64,000 nucleotides of DNA, from the NCBI GenBank assembly GCA_016281125.1, contig JAEEIA010000037.1, positions 1 to 64,000 of the forward strand, in the 5' to 3' direction. The notes beneath the pieces are model-generated. The model was given only the letters and a program-made list of their open reading frames with translations, was not told the DNA's origin and made no database searches. The position numbers and the translations under genes are program-made. Below are positions 25,039-33,788 of this stretch, one piece after another (the stretch's first letter is position 1; each line of letters opens with the position of its first letter). This stretch comes from Oscillospiraceae bacterium. Its GTDB lineage: Bacteria > Bacillota > Clostridia > Oscillospirales > Ruminococcaceae.

Positions 25039-25069
25039 GCGGATCACCTCCAGTCAGTAAGATGTCTTT

Positions 25070-25100
25070 ATTATACTACCTGGAGTTCACTCAAAGTCAA
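25070..25100 (-). promoter_or_regulatory. MerR-type promoter and operator (19-bp spacer with dyad)
   Basis: On the minus strand TTGACT (25095-25100), a 19-bp spacer and TATAAT (25070-25075). An imperfect dyad CTTTGAGT-GA-ACTCCAGG (25079-25096) fills the spacer. The overlong spacer and the CTTnGAGT-NN-ACTCnAnG pattern match sites of AdhR/NmlR-like MerR regulators. The 357-base gap 25039-25395 holds only this promoter, the divergent promoter at 25236-25264 and the leader of the next gene. Confidence 0.75.
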
Positions 25101-25235
25101 GAGGCTTCGCGGCTTTTCGGAGATGTACACAAAGAATGCATTTCGTTTTTGGGCAGGTTGACGGCTGTACTGTGTACACCTTCGCTGCATGCTGTCTGGC
25201 AATGCGAATAATATACAATTTTTATTGATAAAGTA

Positions 25236-25264
25236 TTGAAAATTTCAAACAATTCTGTTATAAT
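25236..25264 (+). promoter_or_regulatory. Promoter of the diguanylate cyclase/hybrid kinase operon
   Basis: TTGAAA (25236-25241), 17 bp, TATAAT (25259-25264). The leader to the ATG at 25396 is about 125 bases; I see no GEMM-type c-di-GMP riboswitch consensus in it. Confidence 0.75.
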
Positions 25265-25395
25265 ATAAATATCATCCAGGATTGTTTTCCGATTGCCGTC
25301 ACGGTCGTCGTATGACAGAAAAAAGATACCGAAAAAAGGAAGTATGTGCAATAGGTGTACGTGCAGGATTGCTGCACGAAACGGAGGATTACCCG

Positions 25396-27153
25396 ATGAT
25401 GATTCATATTATGATTGTTGACGATGATGCTGCGAATCTTCGCATGGCCGGCCATATTCTCAAACGGAACGACATGCGCGTGACAGCGGTGGATTCCGGT
25501 GCGGCGATGCTTTCCGGCATACAGAAGGAGGATCTGCCGGATCTGATCCTGCTTGACATCAAAATGCCGGAAATGGACGGCTTTGAGGTGCTTGCGCATC
25601 TCCGGAATAAGGAAAAGGAACTGGGAATCGGAGAGATTCCGGTTATTTTCCTGACCTCCGACGAAGCGCCCGATACGGAGCGGATGGGCTTTGAAGCAGG
25701 TGTGTCGGATTATATCCGGAAGCCGTTTGATCCGGATATTCTGCTCCGGCGCGTCAGCAACATTGTATCAAAAGAGAAGCGGCTCAGTTCTTTGCGCTCA
25801 GAGGCGGATACCGATAAGCTGACCGGCTTTCTGAACAAGGCTGCTGCGACCAGAACAATGGCTTCCCTCTGTGCCTCGGATCTTGGATGCCTGATGGTGG
25901 TTGATCTGGATTCGTTCAAGCTGGTCAACGACCTGTTCGGACACAAAATGGGCGACAATATTCTGATTTGCTTTGCCGCAATCCTGCGCGGCGCGGCACC
26001 GGAGGGCAGCGTCATCGGCCGGATCGGCGGCGACGAGTTTACCGTCTTTTCCGGCGGAATACAGACGGAGGCTGAGGTTGCCGCATTCACGGCGTGCATC
26101 AATCAGGAGCTGCTTGCCAAGGCCAGGGAGCTGATGGGCGAGGATATGGGGATTCCGCTCGGTGCCTCCGTCGGTGCGGTGTTTGTGCCGCAGAACGGGG
26201 ACGATTACGATGCGCTGTTCAAACTTGCGGATCAGGAGATGTATACCGTGAAGAAGAACGGCAAGCACGGGTATTCGCTCTTCCGTGCGGAGATTGCGCC
26301 GGAGGAGATGACACGGGCTTCTGTCCATGACATTCATAAGCTCTCGGAGATTCTCGGGGAGCGTTCCGTTCCGAACATGGCGCTCCACCTGGACAAGGAT
26401 GCATTCTCCTATGTTTACCGCTACATCATGCGCTATATGATCCGCAATCAGCGCAGCCTGTACAAGGTTCTGATTACGCTGCTGCCGGAGGACGGCGCAT
26501 CGGAGCGGGATTACAAGAGCAGCTGCGATGCATTCGGCAGCCATATCCGTGCATCGCTGCGCAAAACGGATATCCTGATGCGGAACCGGTTCAATCAGTT
26601 TTTTGTCCTTCTGACGGACATCCGGAAGCAGGATATTCAGATTGTGACCGGCAATATCATGAAAAGATGGCATCTCAACGGCGGCACAGGGCTTTCTGTT
26701 GCGTATGAAACGGAATTCGTCTGCACGGATCTCAGCCAGCCGAAGCGAAACGGTGAAATCCGGATTGTCGCCGCAGATGACGACGAGAATGTTCTGCGCC
26801 TGATCGGCAATACGCTCAGCAAGGCGGGGTACCGGGTTTCTGCGGTGAAGTCCGGGCGGGCGCTGCTGAAATATCTGACGGATCAGACGCCGGATCTCGT
26901 GCTGCTCGATGCACAGATGCCGGAGCCGGACGGATTTGAAACCCTGCGGCAGCTCCGGCAAATCAAGGGGGCGGAGGAGATTCCGGTCATGATGCTGACA
27001 GAGGACGATGCCCCGGAAACGGTGAAGCAGTGTCTTTCGCTCGGCGCCGGTGAGATCATGCGGAAGCCGGTTGTTCCGGAGCTTCTGGTTCACAGAATCC
27101 GTCTTATGCTTGAACATGCGGCGCGGCACGGGCTCGTGCATCCGGGAAACTGA
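25396..27153 (+). CDS. Two-receiver diguanylate cyclase (REC-GGDEF-degenerate GGDEF-REC)
   Basis: 585 residues from the ATG at 25396 (ACGGAGG, 8-base spacing). Receiver 1 covers 1-125 (IMIVDDD, D54 in LILLDIKMPEMDG, KPFD). A GGDEF domain spans about 135-300 with intact GGDEF at 211-215 and VVDLDSFKLVND metal-binding strand; no RxxD inhibitory site is seen just before it. A segment at about 330-470 resembles a second, worn GGDEF-like fold (FSYVYRYIMRY...RNRFNQFFVLLTD). Receiver 2 covers about 470-585 (IVAADDDENVLRLIG, LVLLDAQMPEPDG, MRKPV). The soluble enzyme would make c-di-GMP under control of one or both receivers. It is followed within 30 bases by two hybrid kinases that may phosphorylate it. 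Confidence 0.9.
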   Translation: MMIHIMIVDDDAANLRMAGHILKRNDMRVTAVDSGAAMLSGIQKEDLPDLILLDIKMPEMDGFEVLAHLRNKEKELGIGEIPVIFLTSDEAPDTERMGFEAGVSDYIRKPFDPDILLRRVSNIVSKEKRLSSLRSEADTDKLTGFLNKAAATRTMASLCASDLGCLMVVDLDSFKLVNDLFGHKMGDNILICFAAILRGAAPEGSVIGRIGGDEFTVFSGGIQTEAEVAAFTACINQELLAKARELMGEDMGIPLGASVGAVFVPQNGDDYDALFKLADQEMYTVKKNGKHGYSLFRAEIAPEEMTRASVHDIHKLSEILGERSVPNMALHLDKDAFSYVYRYIMRYMIRNQRSLYKVLITLLPEDGASERDYKSSCDAFGSHIRASLRKTDILMRNRFNQFFVLLTDIRKQDIQIVTGNIMKRWHLNGGTGLSVAYETEFVCTDLSQPKRNGEIRIVAADDDENVLRLIGNTLSKAGYRVSAVKSGRALLKYLTDQTPDLVLLDAQMPEPDGFETLRQLRQIKGAEEIPVMMLTEDDAPETVKQCLSLGAGEIMRKPVVPELLVHRIRLMLEHAARHGLVHPGN

Positions 27154-27183
27154 TCCGCGCCGGATCCTTTGAGGAAACGTAAT

Positions 27184-29748
27184 ATGAATAACTATGAAAA
27201 GAACAATCTGTTCCAGGCCTCCCAGCTGACCATTCTTCTGAGCCTTTCGGTCTTTTCTGTGATTCTGTCAGTGGAAGCGTTTCTGATGTCATGGGAGCTC
27301 TGGCCGCTGATCCCGATCATGATCGGCGTTTCGGTTTCATGGATGGTGCATATTCAGCAGCGGCTGACCGGCAATCAGCGGCTGTGGCTGTATACGACGT
27401 TCGTGATGTTTTCCTTTTTCTATTACGGGAGCCATCAGACAAGCGTATTTGATACCGTTGCGGTCATGGCAATGATCATGATTCTGTATACCATGGTCTG
27501 CATCAAACCGCTTATCACGTTTTTGCAGATGATCTATTATCTGACGCTCGGATACGGGCTGCTGATGCTGTGGCACAGCGGAGAACGGTTTGATACACTG
27601 CTCTGGTCGCGTGCGCTGATGAATGCAGTTGTCATCACCGCGGTCAGTATCATTTCAAGAACGATCATTGAAAAGTGGACGGAGGTTATGGCGCATTCGC
27701 ACAGTGAGATTGAAAAGCTGACCGATGCGACGGACCGGCTGAACGATTTTCTGGCAAATGTTTCGCATGAAACGCGAACCCCGATCAATGCGATCATCGG
27801 TCTGTCGGGGATCTGCATTGACGAGGAGGAAAATGCAGAGCGCCGCGCGAATCTGATTTCCGTGCGGGAGGCCGGCAGGCGCGTTGCGGAGCAGATCAGC
27901 GATATTCTCGATTTCACGGAAATTGACCGGAAAAAGCTGACGAATCATTATGAGGATTATATGCTGTCCTCTGTGCTGAACGACCTGGTGGAGGAGATCC
28001 GTCCGTTCAAGCCGAAGGAACTGGAGCTGATCATTGACGTGGATCCCGCAATCCCGTCCGTCATGAATACCGACATCAGCAAGCTGCGGAAGATCCTGCG
28101 GCATCTGATTATGAACGGCCTGAAATATACGCATGAGGGCGGCGTGTATGTCCGTCTGTATACGATTCAGGAGAGCTACGGTGTCAATTTGCTGATCAAG
28201 GTAACAGATACCGGCATCGGCATGACGGAGGATGAACTGGAACGGATCTTTGAGCGGTATTTTCAGGCGGATTCCGGCCGCAGCAGACAGGGCGGCGGCC
28301 TCGGCCTCGGCATGACGATCGTGCAGGGCTTTACGGCATCGCTCGGCGGATTTATCCGTGTCAGCAGCAAGCCCGGGGAGGGTACCACGGTGACAGTAAG
28401 TCTGCCGCAGAAGGTCGTGGATCCGGTCAGCTGTATGTCGATTTCCAGGCCGGAAAAGCTCTGTCTGGGCGCATTCCTGCATCTGGACAAGTACGCGAAT
28501 CCGAATGTGCGTGAATACTACAATATGATGATTCACAACATTGTCAAGGGCTTCGGCGTGCAGATGCACCGCGTCGATCATGTTGCGAACCTGAAAAAAC
28601 TGCTTGCCTCCGTGCAGCTGACGCATCTGTTTATCGCGGAGGAGGAGTACGCGACTGCACCGGAGCTGATCGAGTCGATTGCGCAGAAAATCATCACGGT
28701 TGTGGTTGCAAACGACGGCTTCAGACTGCCGGAGGGCTCCAAAGCGCGGATCATGGCCAAGCCGTTTTACTGTTTTCCGGTGGCGGCGATTCTCAATGCG
28801 GAGCACAATCTGGACGCGCTGGATGAACGGATTTCGTTCCCGGGCATCCGTGCGCTGGTTGTCGATGACGAGCCGATGAACCTGACCGTCGCGCAGAATA
28901 TCTTTAAGCGCTACGGGATGAAGGTGACGACGGCGAGCTCCGGTTCAGATGCGCTTGACCTTTGCCGGGAGCGCAGCTTTGATATCGTGTTTATGGATCA
29001 CATGATGCCGGGAATGGACGGCGTTGAGGCACTCAAGCGCATCCGTTCCAATAAGAATTATGCGGAGATTCCGGTCGTTGCACTGACGGCGAATGCAGTC
29101 AGTACGGCGCGGGAAACCTTCCTTGCAGCAGGCTTTGACGGCTTTGTCAGCAAGCCGATTGAGCTGGTTGATCTGGAACGCGTGCTGCGGAAGGTGCTCC
29201 GGAAATCGCTGGTGACCTATCAGTCCGCAGAGCAGAGCAATCCGCAGCCGGAACAGCCGGCAGCAGCAGAGCAGTCTGTGCCGGAGCAGCCCCTGACTGT
29301 TATGCAGCAGCTGAAAGCCTGCGGTTTGAATACCGCAGACGGGCTGAAATACTGTGCAGGCGACGATGAATTCTATCTTTCCATGCTGCGGCAGTTTTCT
29401 GAGGAATATGCAGAGCGTGCGGACAGGATGCAGACGTTCCTTGCAGACGGTGATCTGAAAAATTATGAGATCCTTGTCCATGCACTGAAAAGCAATCTGA
29501 AAATGCTCGGCAGTGAGGCGCTCTCCGAACGGGCGAAGGAAATGGAGTTTGCGGCGAAGGACGGCAATGCCGCGCTGATTGCGGAAAAGCACGGCGTTCT
29601 GAATGACGACTGCCGGAGCCTTGCCGTTGAACTGCTGCGGATTCTCGGCGGAGAATCTCGGCCGGAATCGGATACAGATGAAATCATGGAGTTTCTCCCG
29701 GAGGATGATTCCGTAACGGAATTTGCGCCGGACGGAGAGGAGGGATGA
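27184..29748 (+). CDS. Hybrid histidine kinase with receiver and HPt domains
   Basis: 854 residues from the ATG at 27184 (GAGGAAA upstream). About five or six membrane helices (15-165) lack a recognisable extracellular domain. HisKA follows with His195 (NVSHETRTPINAIIGL) and HATPase_c (TDTGIGMTEDELERIFERYF; GGGLGLGMTIV). Residues about 430-560 form a pseudo-receiver-like segment without a clear phospho-acceptor. A true receiver lies at about 560-675 (LVVDDEPMNLTVA, IVFMDHMMPGMDG). After a Gln/Pro/Ala linker comes a C-terminal HPt domain with the histidine in LVHALKSNLKMLG. This is a full phosphorelay on one chain. It starts 30 bases after the diguanylate cyclase and ends 1 base before the next kinase. 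Confidence 0.9.
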   Translation: MNNYEKNNLFQASQLTILLSLSVFSVILSVEAFLMSWELWPLIPIMIGVSVSWMVHIQQRLTGNQRLWLYTTFVMFSFFYYGSHQTSVFDTVAVMAMIMILYTMVCIKPLITFLQMIYYLTLGYGLLMLWHSGERFDTLLWSRALMNAVVITAVSIISRTIIEKWTEVMAHSHSEIEKLTDATDRLNDFLANVSHETRTPINAIIGLSGICIDEEENAERRANLISVREAGRRVAEQISDILDFTEIDRKKLTNHYEDYMLSSVLNDLVEEIRPFKPKELELIIDVDPAIPSVMNTDISKLRKILRHLIMNGLKYTHEGGVYVRLYTIQESYGVNLLIKVTDTGIGMTEDELERIFERYFQADSGRSRQGGGLGLGMTIVQGFTASLGGFIRVSSKPGEGTTVTVSLPQKVVDPVSCMSISRPEKLCLGAFLHLDKYANPNVREYYNMMIHNIVKGFGVQMHRVDHVANLKKLLASVQLTHLFIAEEEYATAPELIESIAQKIITVVVANDGFRLPEGSKARIMAKPFYCFPVAAILNAEHNLDALDERISFPGIRALVVDDEPMNLTVAQNIFKRYGMKVTTASSGSDALDLCRERSFDIVFMDHMMPGMDGVEALKRIRSNKNYAEIPVVALTANAVSTARETFLAAGFDGFVSKPIELVDLERVLRKVLRKSLVTYQSAEQSNPQPEQPAAAEQSVPEQPLTVMQQLKACGLNTADGLKYCAGDDEFYLSMLRQFSEEYAERADRMQTFLADGDLKNYEILVHALKSNLKMLGSEALSERAKEMEFAAKDGNAALIAEKHGVLNDDCRSLAVELLRILGGESRPESDTDEIMEFLPEDDSVTEFAPDGEEG

Positions 29749-29749
29749 T

Positions 29750-32446
29750 ATGCGTTTCGGAAAGATCAGGGATTTGTTTTTCAGCGATGTCTATCCGCAG
29801 CAGGACAGGTTTTATGTTCTGATTACTGCACTGACGGTTATGATGTGGGCGGTGAAGCTCACAGAAATCATCATCACCGCAGCGCCGTTCTATCACATTC
29901 TGTTCCTGTTTTTCAGCATGATTCTGATTGCAGCGGTTACGGTACATGCAATCAGAAGCGGGCGCGGGAGAATGGGCGCGGCGGTAGTCGTGTTCATTGT
30001 CTGTCTTGTGTATACACCCAATGTGTTTTTTCACGACGGCGGCATTTACGGTGAGGCGCCGATCTGGTTCCTGTTCAGTGCGTTCTTTATCAGCACCTGC
30101 CTGAACGGCAGGACGATGTTTATCTATCTGACGATTTTACTGGCAGAAGCAATCGGCTGCTGGTACTGCTCATGGCGGTTCCCGTCGCTGATTGTGCATG
30201 ATTCGGAAATTTCAGCGCATTTGTTTTCGCTGATTGCACTGTACCTGACCGGCCTGACTGTCTGCATCACTATCTGTTACCGGAGTATGCTCTATCGGCA
30301 GGAGGTCACGCGGTCGCTTCAGCAGAAAAAGGAGATTGAGGCGCTGAACGAGTCGCAGAATCATTTCTTTTCCAGCATGAGCCACGAGATCCGCACACCA
30401 ATCAACACAATCATCGCGCTGAATGAAATGATCCTGCGCGAGAATATCAACGACGAGGTCGCGGAGGACGCGGCGAATATTCAGTCCGCGAGTAAAATGC
30501 TGCTGCATCTCATCAACGATATTCTGGATATGTCCAAATTTGCTTCCGGAAAGATGAAGCTCACGCCGGTTGTGTACAATCCCGGTGATATGCTTTCGGA
30601 GATTGTCGGAATGCTCTGGATCCGTGCCAAGGAAAAGGGACTGGATTTTCAGGTGCATGTTTCGCCGGATATTCCGGTTGAGTTGCTGGGCGACGAGGTG
30701 CGTATCAAGCAGATTCTGATTAACGTGCTGAACAATGCAATCAAGTATACGCAGCAGGGGTCGGTATCCCTGACGATTGAGCCCGGAGAAACCGAGGACG
30801 GCATTCTGCATGTTGTGTATTCGGTCAGCGATACCGGCATCGGCATCAAAAAAGAGAATATCCCGCACCTGTTCTCCGCGTTCAAGCGCATGGACGAGGA
30901 AAAAAACCGCCATATTGAGGGCACCGGCCTCGGGCTGTCGATTGTCCGGCAGTTTGTCGATATGATGGGCGGAAAGATTACGGTCAACAGCATCTATACC
31001 AAGGGCTCGACGTTTATCATTGAGATTCCGCAGAAAATTGTAACAACACAGAAGATCGGTGAAATCCGCATCGACAGCGAATCCGCGCCCGGGAGCCGCA
31101 GAGAGCATATCGCCGGGTTTGAGGCACCGGAGGCCAAGGTGCTGGTCGTCGATGACAATGCGTCGAATCTGCTGGTCGTATCCAAGCTGCTGCGCGAAAC
31201 AAAGGTGCAGGTAGAAACTGTTTCCTGCGGCGAGGAGGCGCTGAAAAGAACGCTGAATCAGCATTATCATGTGATTTTCATGGACCATCTGATGCCGGAG
31301 ATGGACGGCATTGAGTGCCTGAAGGCAATCCGTTCCCAGATCGGCGGGCAGAGCAAGGACGCAAGGATTGTTGTGCTGACCGCGAACGCCGGGAGCGAAA
31401 ATAAGATGCTGTATGAAAAGGCGGGCTTTGACGGCTATCTGACCAAGCCGATTACCGGCGATATTCTGGAAAAGGAGCTGTACCGGCTGCTGCCGCGCAA
31501 TCTCACATTCACCACGGGAAGCGGCGAGGATATTCTGAAAGAAACCGTTTCCTGGATGAAGAAGGAGCAGCGCAAAAAGACCGTTGTGATCACGACGGAG
31601 AGTGTTGCGGATCTGCCGCAGGAGATCATTGCACGTTACGGCATCGCGGTGCTTCCGCATTTGGTCTGTACGGCGGAGGGCGATTTCCTGGATGGCGTCG
31701 AGATTGAAACAAAGGGTCTGCTGGATTATATGAACGACCGTGAGCGAAAGGTGCGCACGGGCATTCCGGATGTGCAGACGGTTGAGGCATTTTTCGCAAG
31801 ACAGCTGACGACTGCCAACAACATTATCCATATTTCCGTATCCGGAGGGCTCACGAACAGCGGATGTCCGGTCGCGCAGGAGGCCGCAAGGGCGTTTAAT
31901 AATGTCACTGTGATTGACTCCGGACACCTTTCCAGCGGGCAGGGGCTGATGGTCATTGAAGCCTGCCGCATGGCGGAGGAGGGGAAGAGCCCCGACGAAA
32001 TCCGTGAACATCTGGAACGCATGAAGCCGCGGATCCATACCAGCTTTGTGGTGGACAGTCTTGATTTCCTTTCGCGTGCAGATCAGGTGAGCAGCCGTGT
32101 CGCGCGTGTGACAAAGGCGCTGATGGCCAAGCCGGTGCTCGTCCTGAAACGCGGAAAAATGGGCGTCGGAAAGGTGTTTTTCGGCACGCGGGAAAATGTA
32201 TGGAAGCAATATATCCGGTCTGTGCTGCGGTCGCCCGCGTCGATTGATCACCGGATTTTGTTCGTGACATATGTCGGCATCACCAACAGGGATATGGAAT
32301 GGATCCGGAATCAGGTGGAGAAGCGGACGAAATTTGAAAGCATCTATTTTCAGCAGGCATCGCCTGTCATTGCCGTGAACTGCGGCAGCGGAACATTCGG
32401 GCTGCTGGTACGGGATGCCGATCCGCAGACGGAAACATTCTCATGA
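29750..32446 (+). CDS. Hybrid histidine kinase with C-terminal DegV (fatty-acid-binding) domain
   Basis: 898 residues from the ATG at 29750 (GAGGGATGAT upstream, 1 base after the previous stop). Five or six membrane helices (about 20-180) lead to HisKA with His212 (SSMSHEIRTPINTIIAL), HATPase_c (SDTGIGIKKENIPHLF; GTGLGLSIVRQF), and a receiver with D512 (VIFMDHLMPEMDG) and KPITGD. From about residue 610 to the end is a DegV domain: VVITTESVADLP, HISVSGGLTNSG, VIDSGHLSSGQGLMVIEA, KPVLVLKRGKMG. DegV/FakB proteins bind a fatty acid in a buried pocket. A kinase carrying that domain could sense or respond to free fatty acids; this is inference from architecture. Confidence 0.9.
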   Translation: MRFGKIRDLFFSDVYPQQDRFYVLITALTVMMWAVKLTEIIITAAPFYHILFLFFSMILIAAVTVHAIRSGRGRMGAAVVVFIVCLVYTPNVFFHDGGIYGEAPIWFLFSAFFISTCLNGRTMFIYLTILLAEAIGCWYCSWRFPSLIVHDSEISAHLFSLIALYLTGLTVCITICYRSMLYRQEVTRSLQQKKEIEALNESQNHFFSSMSHEIRTPINTIIALNEMILRENINDEVAEDAANIQSASKMLLHLINDILDMSKFASGKMKLTPVVYNPGDMLSEIVGMLWIRAKEKGLDFQVHVSPDIPVELLGDEVRIKQILINVLNNAIKYTQQGSVSLTIEPGETEDGILHVVYSVSDTGIGIKKENIPHLFSAFKRMDEEKNRHIEGTGLGLSIVRQFVDMMGGKITVNSIYTKGSTFIIEIPQKIVTTQKIGEIRIDSESAPGSRREHIAGFEAPEAKVLVVDDNASNLLVVSKLLRETKVQVETVSCGEEALKRTLNQHYHVIFMDHLMPEMDGIECLKAIRSQIGGQSKDARIVVLTANAGSENKMLYEKAGFDGYLTKPITGDILEKELYRLLPRNLTFTTGSGEDILKETVSWMKKEQRKKTVVITTESVADLPQEIIARYGIAVLPHLVCTAEGDFLDGVEIETKGLLDYMNDRERKVRTGIPDVQTVEAFFARQLTTANNIIHISVSGGLTNSGCPVAQEAARAFNNVTVIDSGHLSSGQGLMVIEACRMAEEGKSPDEIREHLERMKPRIHTSFVVDSLDFLSRADQVSSRVARVTKALMAKPVLVLKRGKMGVGKVFFGTRENVWKQYIRSVLRSPASIDHRILFVTYVGITNRDMEWIRNQVEKRTKFESIYFQQASPVIAVNCGSGTFGLLVRDADPQTETFS

Positions 32447-32455
32447 CACAAAGAG

Positions 32456-32485
32456 ATGCCCCTGTCCTTTGCAGGACAGGGGCAT
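32456..32485. terminator. Bidirectional terminator between convergent operons
   Basis: A perfect 13-bp stem (32456-32468 with 32473-32485) with a 4-base loop, between the DegV-kinase stop and the end of the minus-strand kinase gene at 32505. The flanking T content is modest on both strands. Confidence 0.7.
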
Positions 32486-32504
32486 TGGTATGCAGTGAAA
32501 TCTT

Positions 32505-33788
32505 TTATACAGGCAGAGAAATATAAAAGATATTGAATCCGTTTTCACTTTCTGCCCAGATTTTTCCGTTGTGTTCCCGGACGATGCTTTCCGCGATGGA
32601 GAGTCCCAGCCCGTAGCTCTGACGGTCATTTCTTGCCTGATCCACACGGTAGAACCGTTTGAAGATGTTCTGGCATTCCTCCTTTGACAGCGGCGTTCCC
32701 CGTCCCTTGATCGTCAGATTTGCGCTGGAGGACTGGTGCTTCAGGCTGACCGTGACCGGATCGGCGGGGTCGCAGTATTTCAGCGCGTTATCGAGCAGGA
32801 TGGTGATAACCTGACGCAGCTTATCCTTATCGCCCTGCACGGTGATGCCGGGGGCAATTTCCGTGATGAGCGCCATATCATTTTCATAGAACAGCGGTTC
32901 AAACGGGAGCACGCTGTTATTGAGCAGCTTGCTGAGATCCACAGCGGAATGCTGAATTGCGGTTCTCTGATTGTCCAGCCTTGCAAGCTCCAGGAGGCTT
33001 TCCACAAGGCCGCGCATCCGCTTGGAGGTGGAGAGAATATTCTGCGTGAACTGGGATCTGTCCTGTTCCGTGTAGCTCTGATCGGTGAGCATTTCCGCAT
33101 TCGTCATGATGACTGTCAGCGGCGTTTTCAGCTCATGTGACGCATCCGCTATGAACTGCTTCTGCTCGTTCCAGGCATTTTCAACTGGCTTTGTCATCCA
33201 CCAGGAGAGCAGCAGGCTGATGATGAACAGAAATGCATATGCAGGCGCGCCGATCAGAATGCAGTTGCGCATCAGGCCGCGGAGCATGGTTCTTTCCCGG
33301 GAGATATCTGCAAATACGATCCGGTTCTCATTCCGGTTATTTGACTTCATGTATCTGAGGTCATATCCGGCAATAACGCCGATCTGCTCCGTGCTTTCCT
33401 CTGCCACGCTGACAATTTCCGTCAGAATGACCTCTTCCGTCAGGCCGAGTGCTTCATAATCCGAGAGCGTGACTGTTCCGTCCTCGGCAATATCCGCAGT
33501 AAAAAACGGCAGACGCATTCCGCCGCGCGTTTCGTCGGGCATTCGCTCCGGCTTGTTTGTCTGTTTATTGTCAGGCTTATCTGAGGGCTTGCTGTCCGGC
33601 TTGTAATCCGGCCTGTGCATCATTGCATCATCGGGCGGACGGAATGCCATGCTGTGCATCGTCTGTATGCTTTCGCGTTCCAGATAATTCCCGGTGAGAT
33701 GCATGACAAGCCCGAACACCGCAGCAAACAGCGCCGTGACAATCGTCATAATGACAAGGAAGAATTTGATTTTCAGCCGTTTCAGCAT
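32505..33788 (-). CDS. Sensor histidine kinase with degenerate G1 box
   Basis: 427 residues. Two membrane helices (about 10-32 and 172-194) bound an extracellular domain that contains a lysine/proline/aspartate-rich repeat-like stretch (about 52-85, PDYKPDSKPSDKPDNK). HisKA has its histidine in ADASHELKTPLTVIMTN. HATPase_c shows a good N box (ILLDNALKYCD) and G2 box (QSYGLGLSIAES), but the G1 box reads IKGRGTPL where D-x-G-x-G is expected, so the adenine-binding aspartate is missing. The DNA reads clearly here, with no frameshift. It follows and overlaps its response regulator by 7 bases. It may be a weak kinase, mainly a phosphatase, or tolerate the change. Confidence 0.88.
   Translation of the reverse strand: MLKRLKIKFFLVIMTIVTALFAAVFGLVMHLTGNYLERESIQTMHSMAFRPPDDAMMHRPDYKPDSKPSDKPDNKQTNKPERMPDETRGGMRLPFFTADIAEDGTVTLSDYEALGLTEEVILTEIVSVAEESTEQIGVIAGYDLRYMKSNNRNENRIVFADISRERTMLRGLMRNCILIGAPAYAFLFIISLLLSWWMTKPVENAWNEQKQFIADASHELKTPLTVIMTNAEMLTDQSYTEQDRSQFTQNILSTSKRMRGLVESLLELARLDNQRTAIQHSAVDLSKLLNNSVLPFEPLFYENDMALITEIAPGITVQGDKDKLRQVITILLDNALKYCDPADPVTVSLKHQSSSANLTIKGRGTPLSKEECQNIFKRFYRVDQARNDRQSYGLGLSIAESIVREHNGKIWAESENGFNIFYISLPV

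Noticed and set aside
25265-25395. c-di-GMP riboswitch in the leader of the diguanylate cyclase gene
   Set aside because: The conserved GEMM core elements are not visible in the 125-base leader.
30212-32251. 679-codon minus-strand frame opposite the DegV kinase
   Set aside because: Long only because of codon bias on the coding strand; no recognisable domain.
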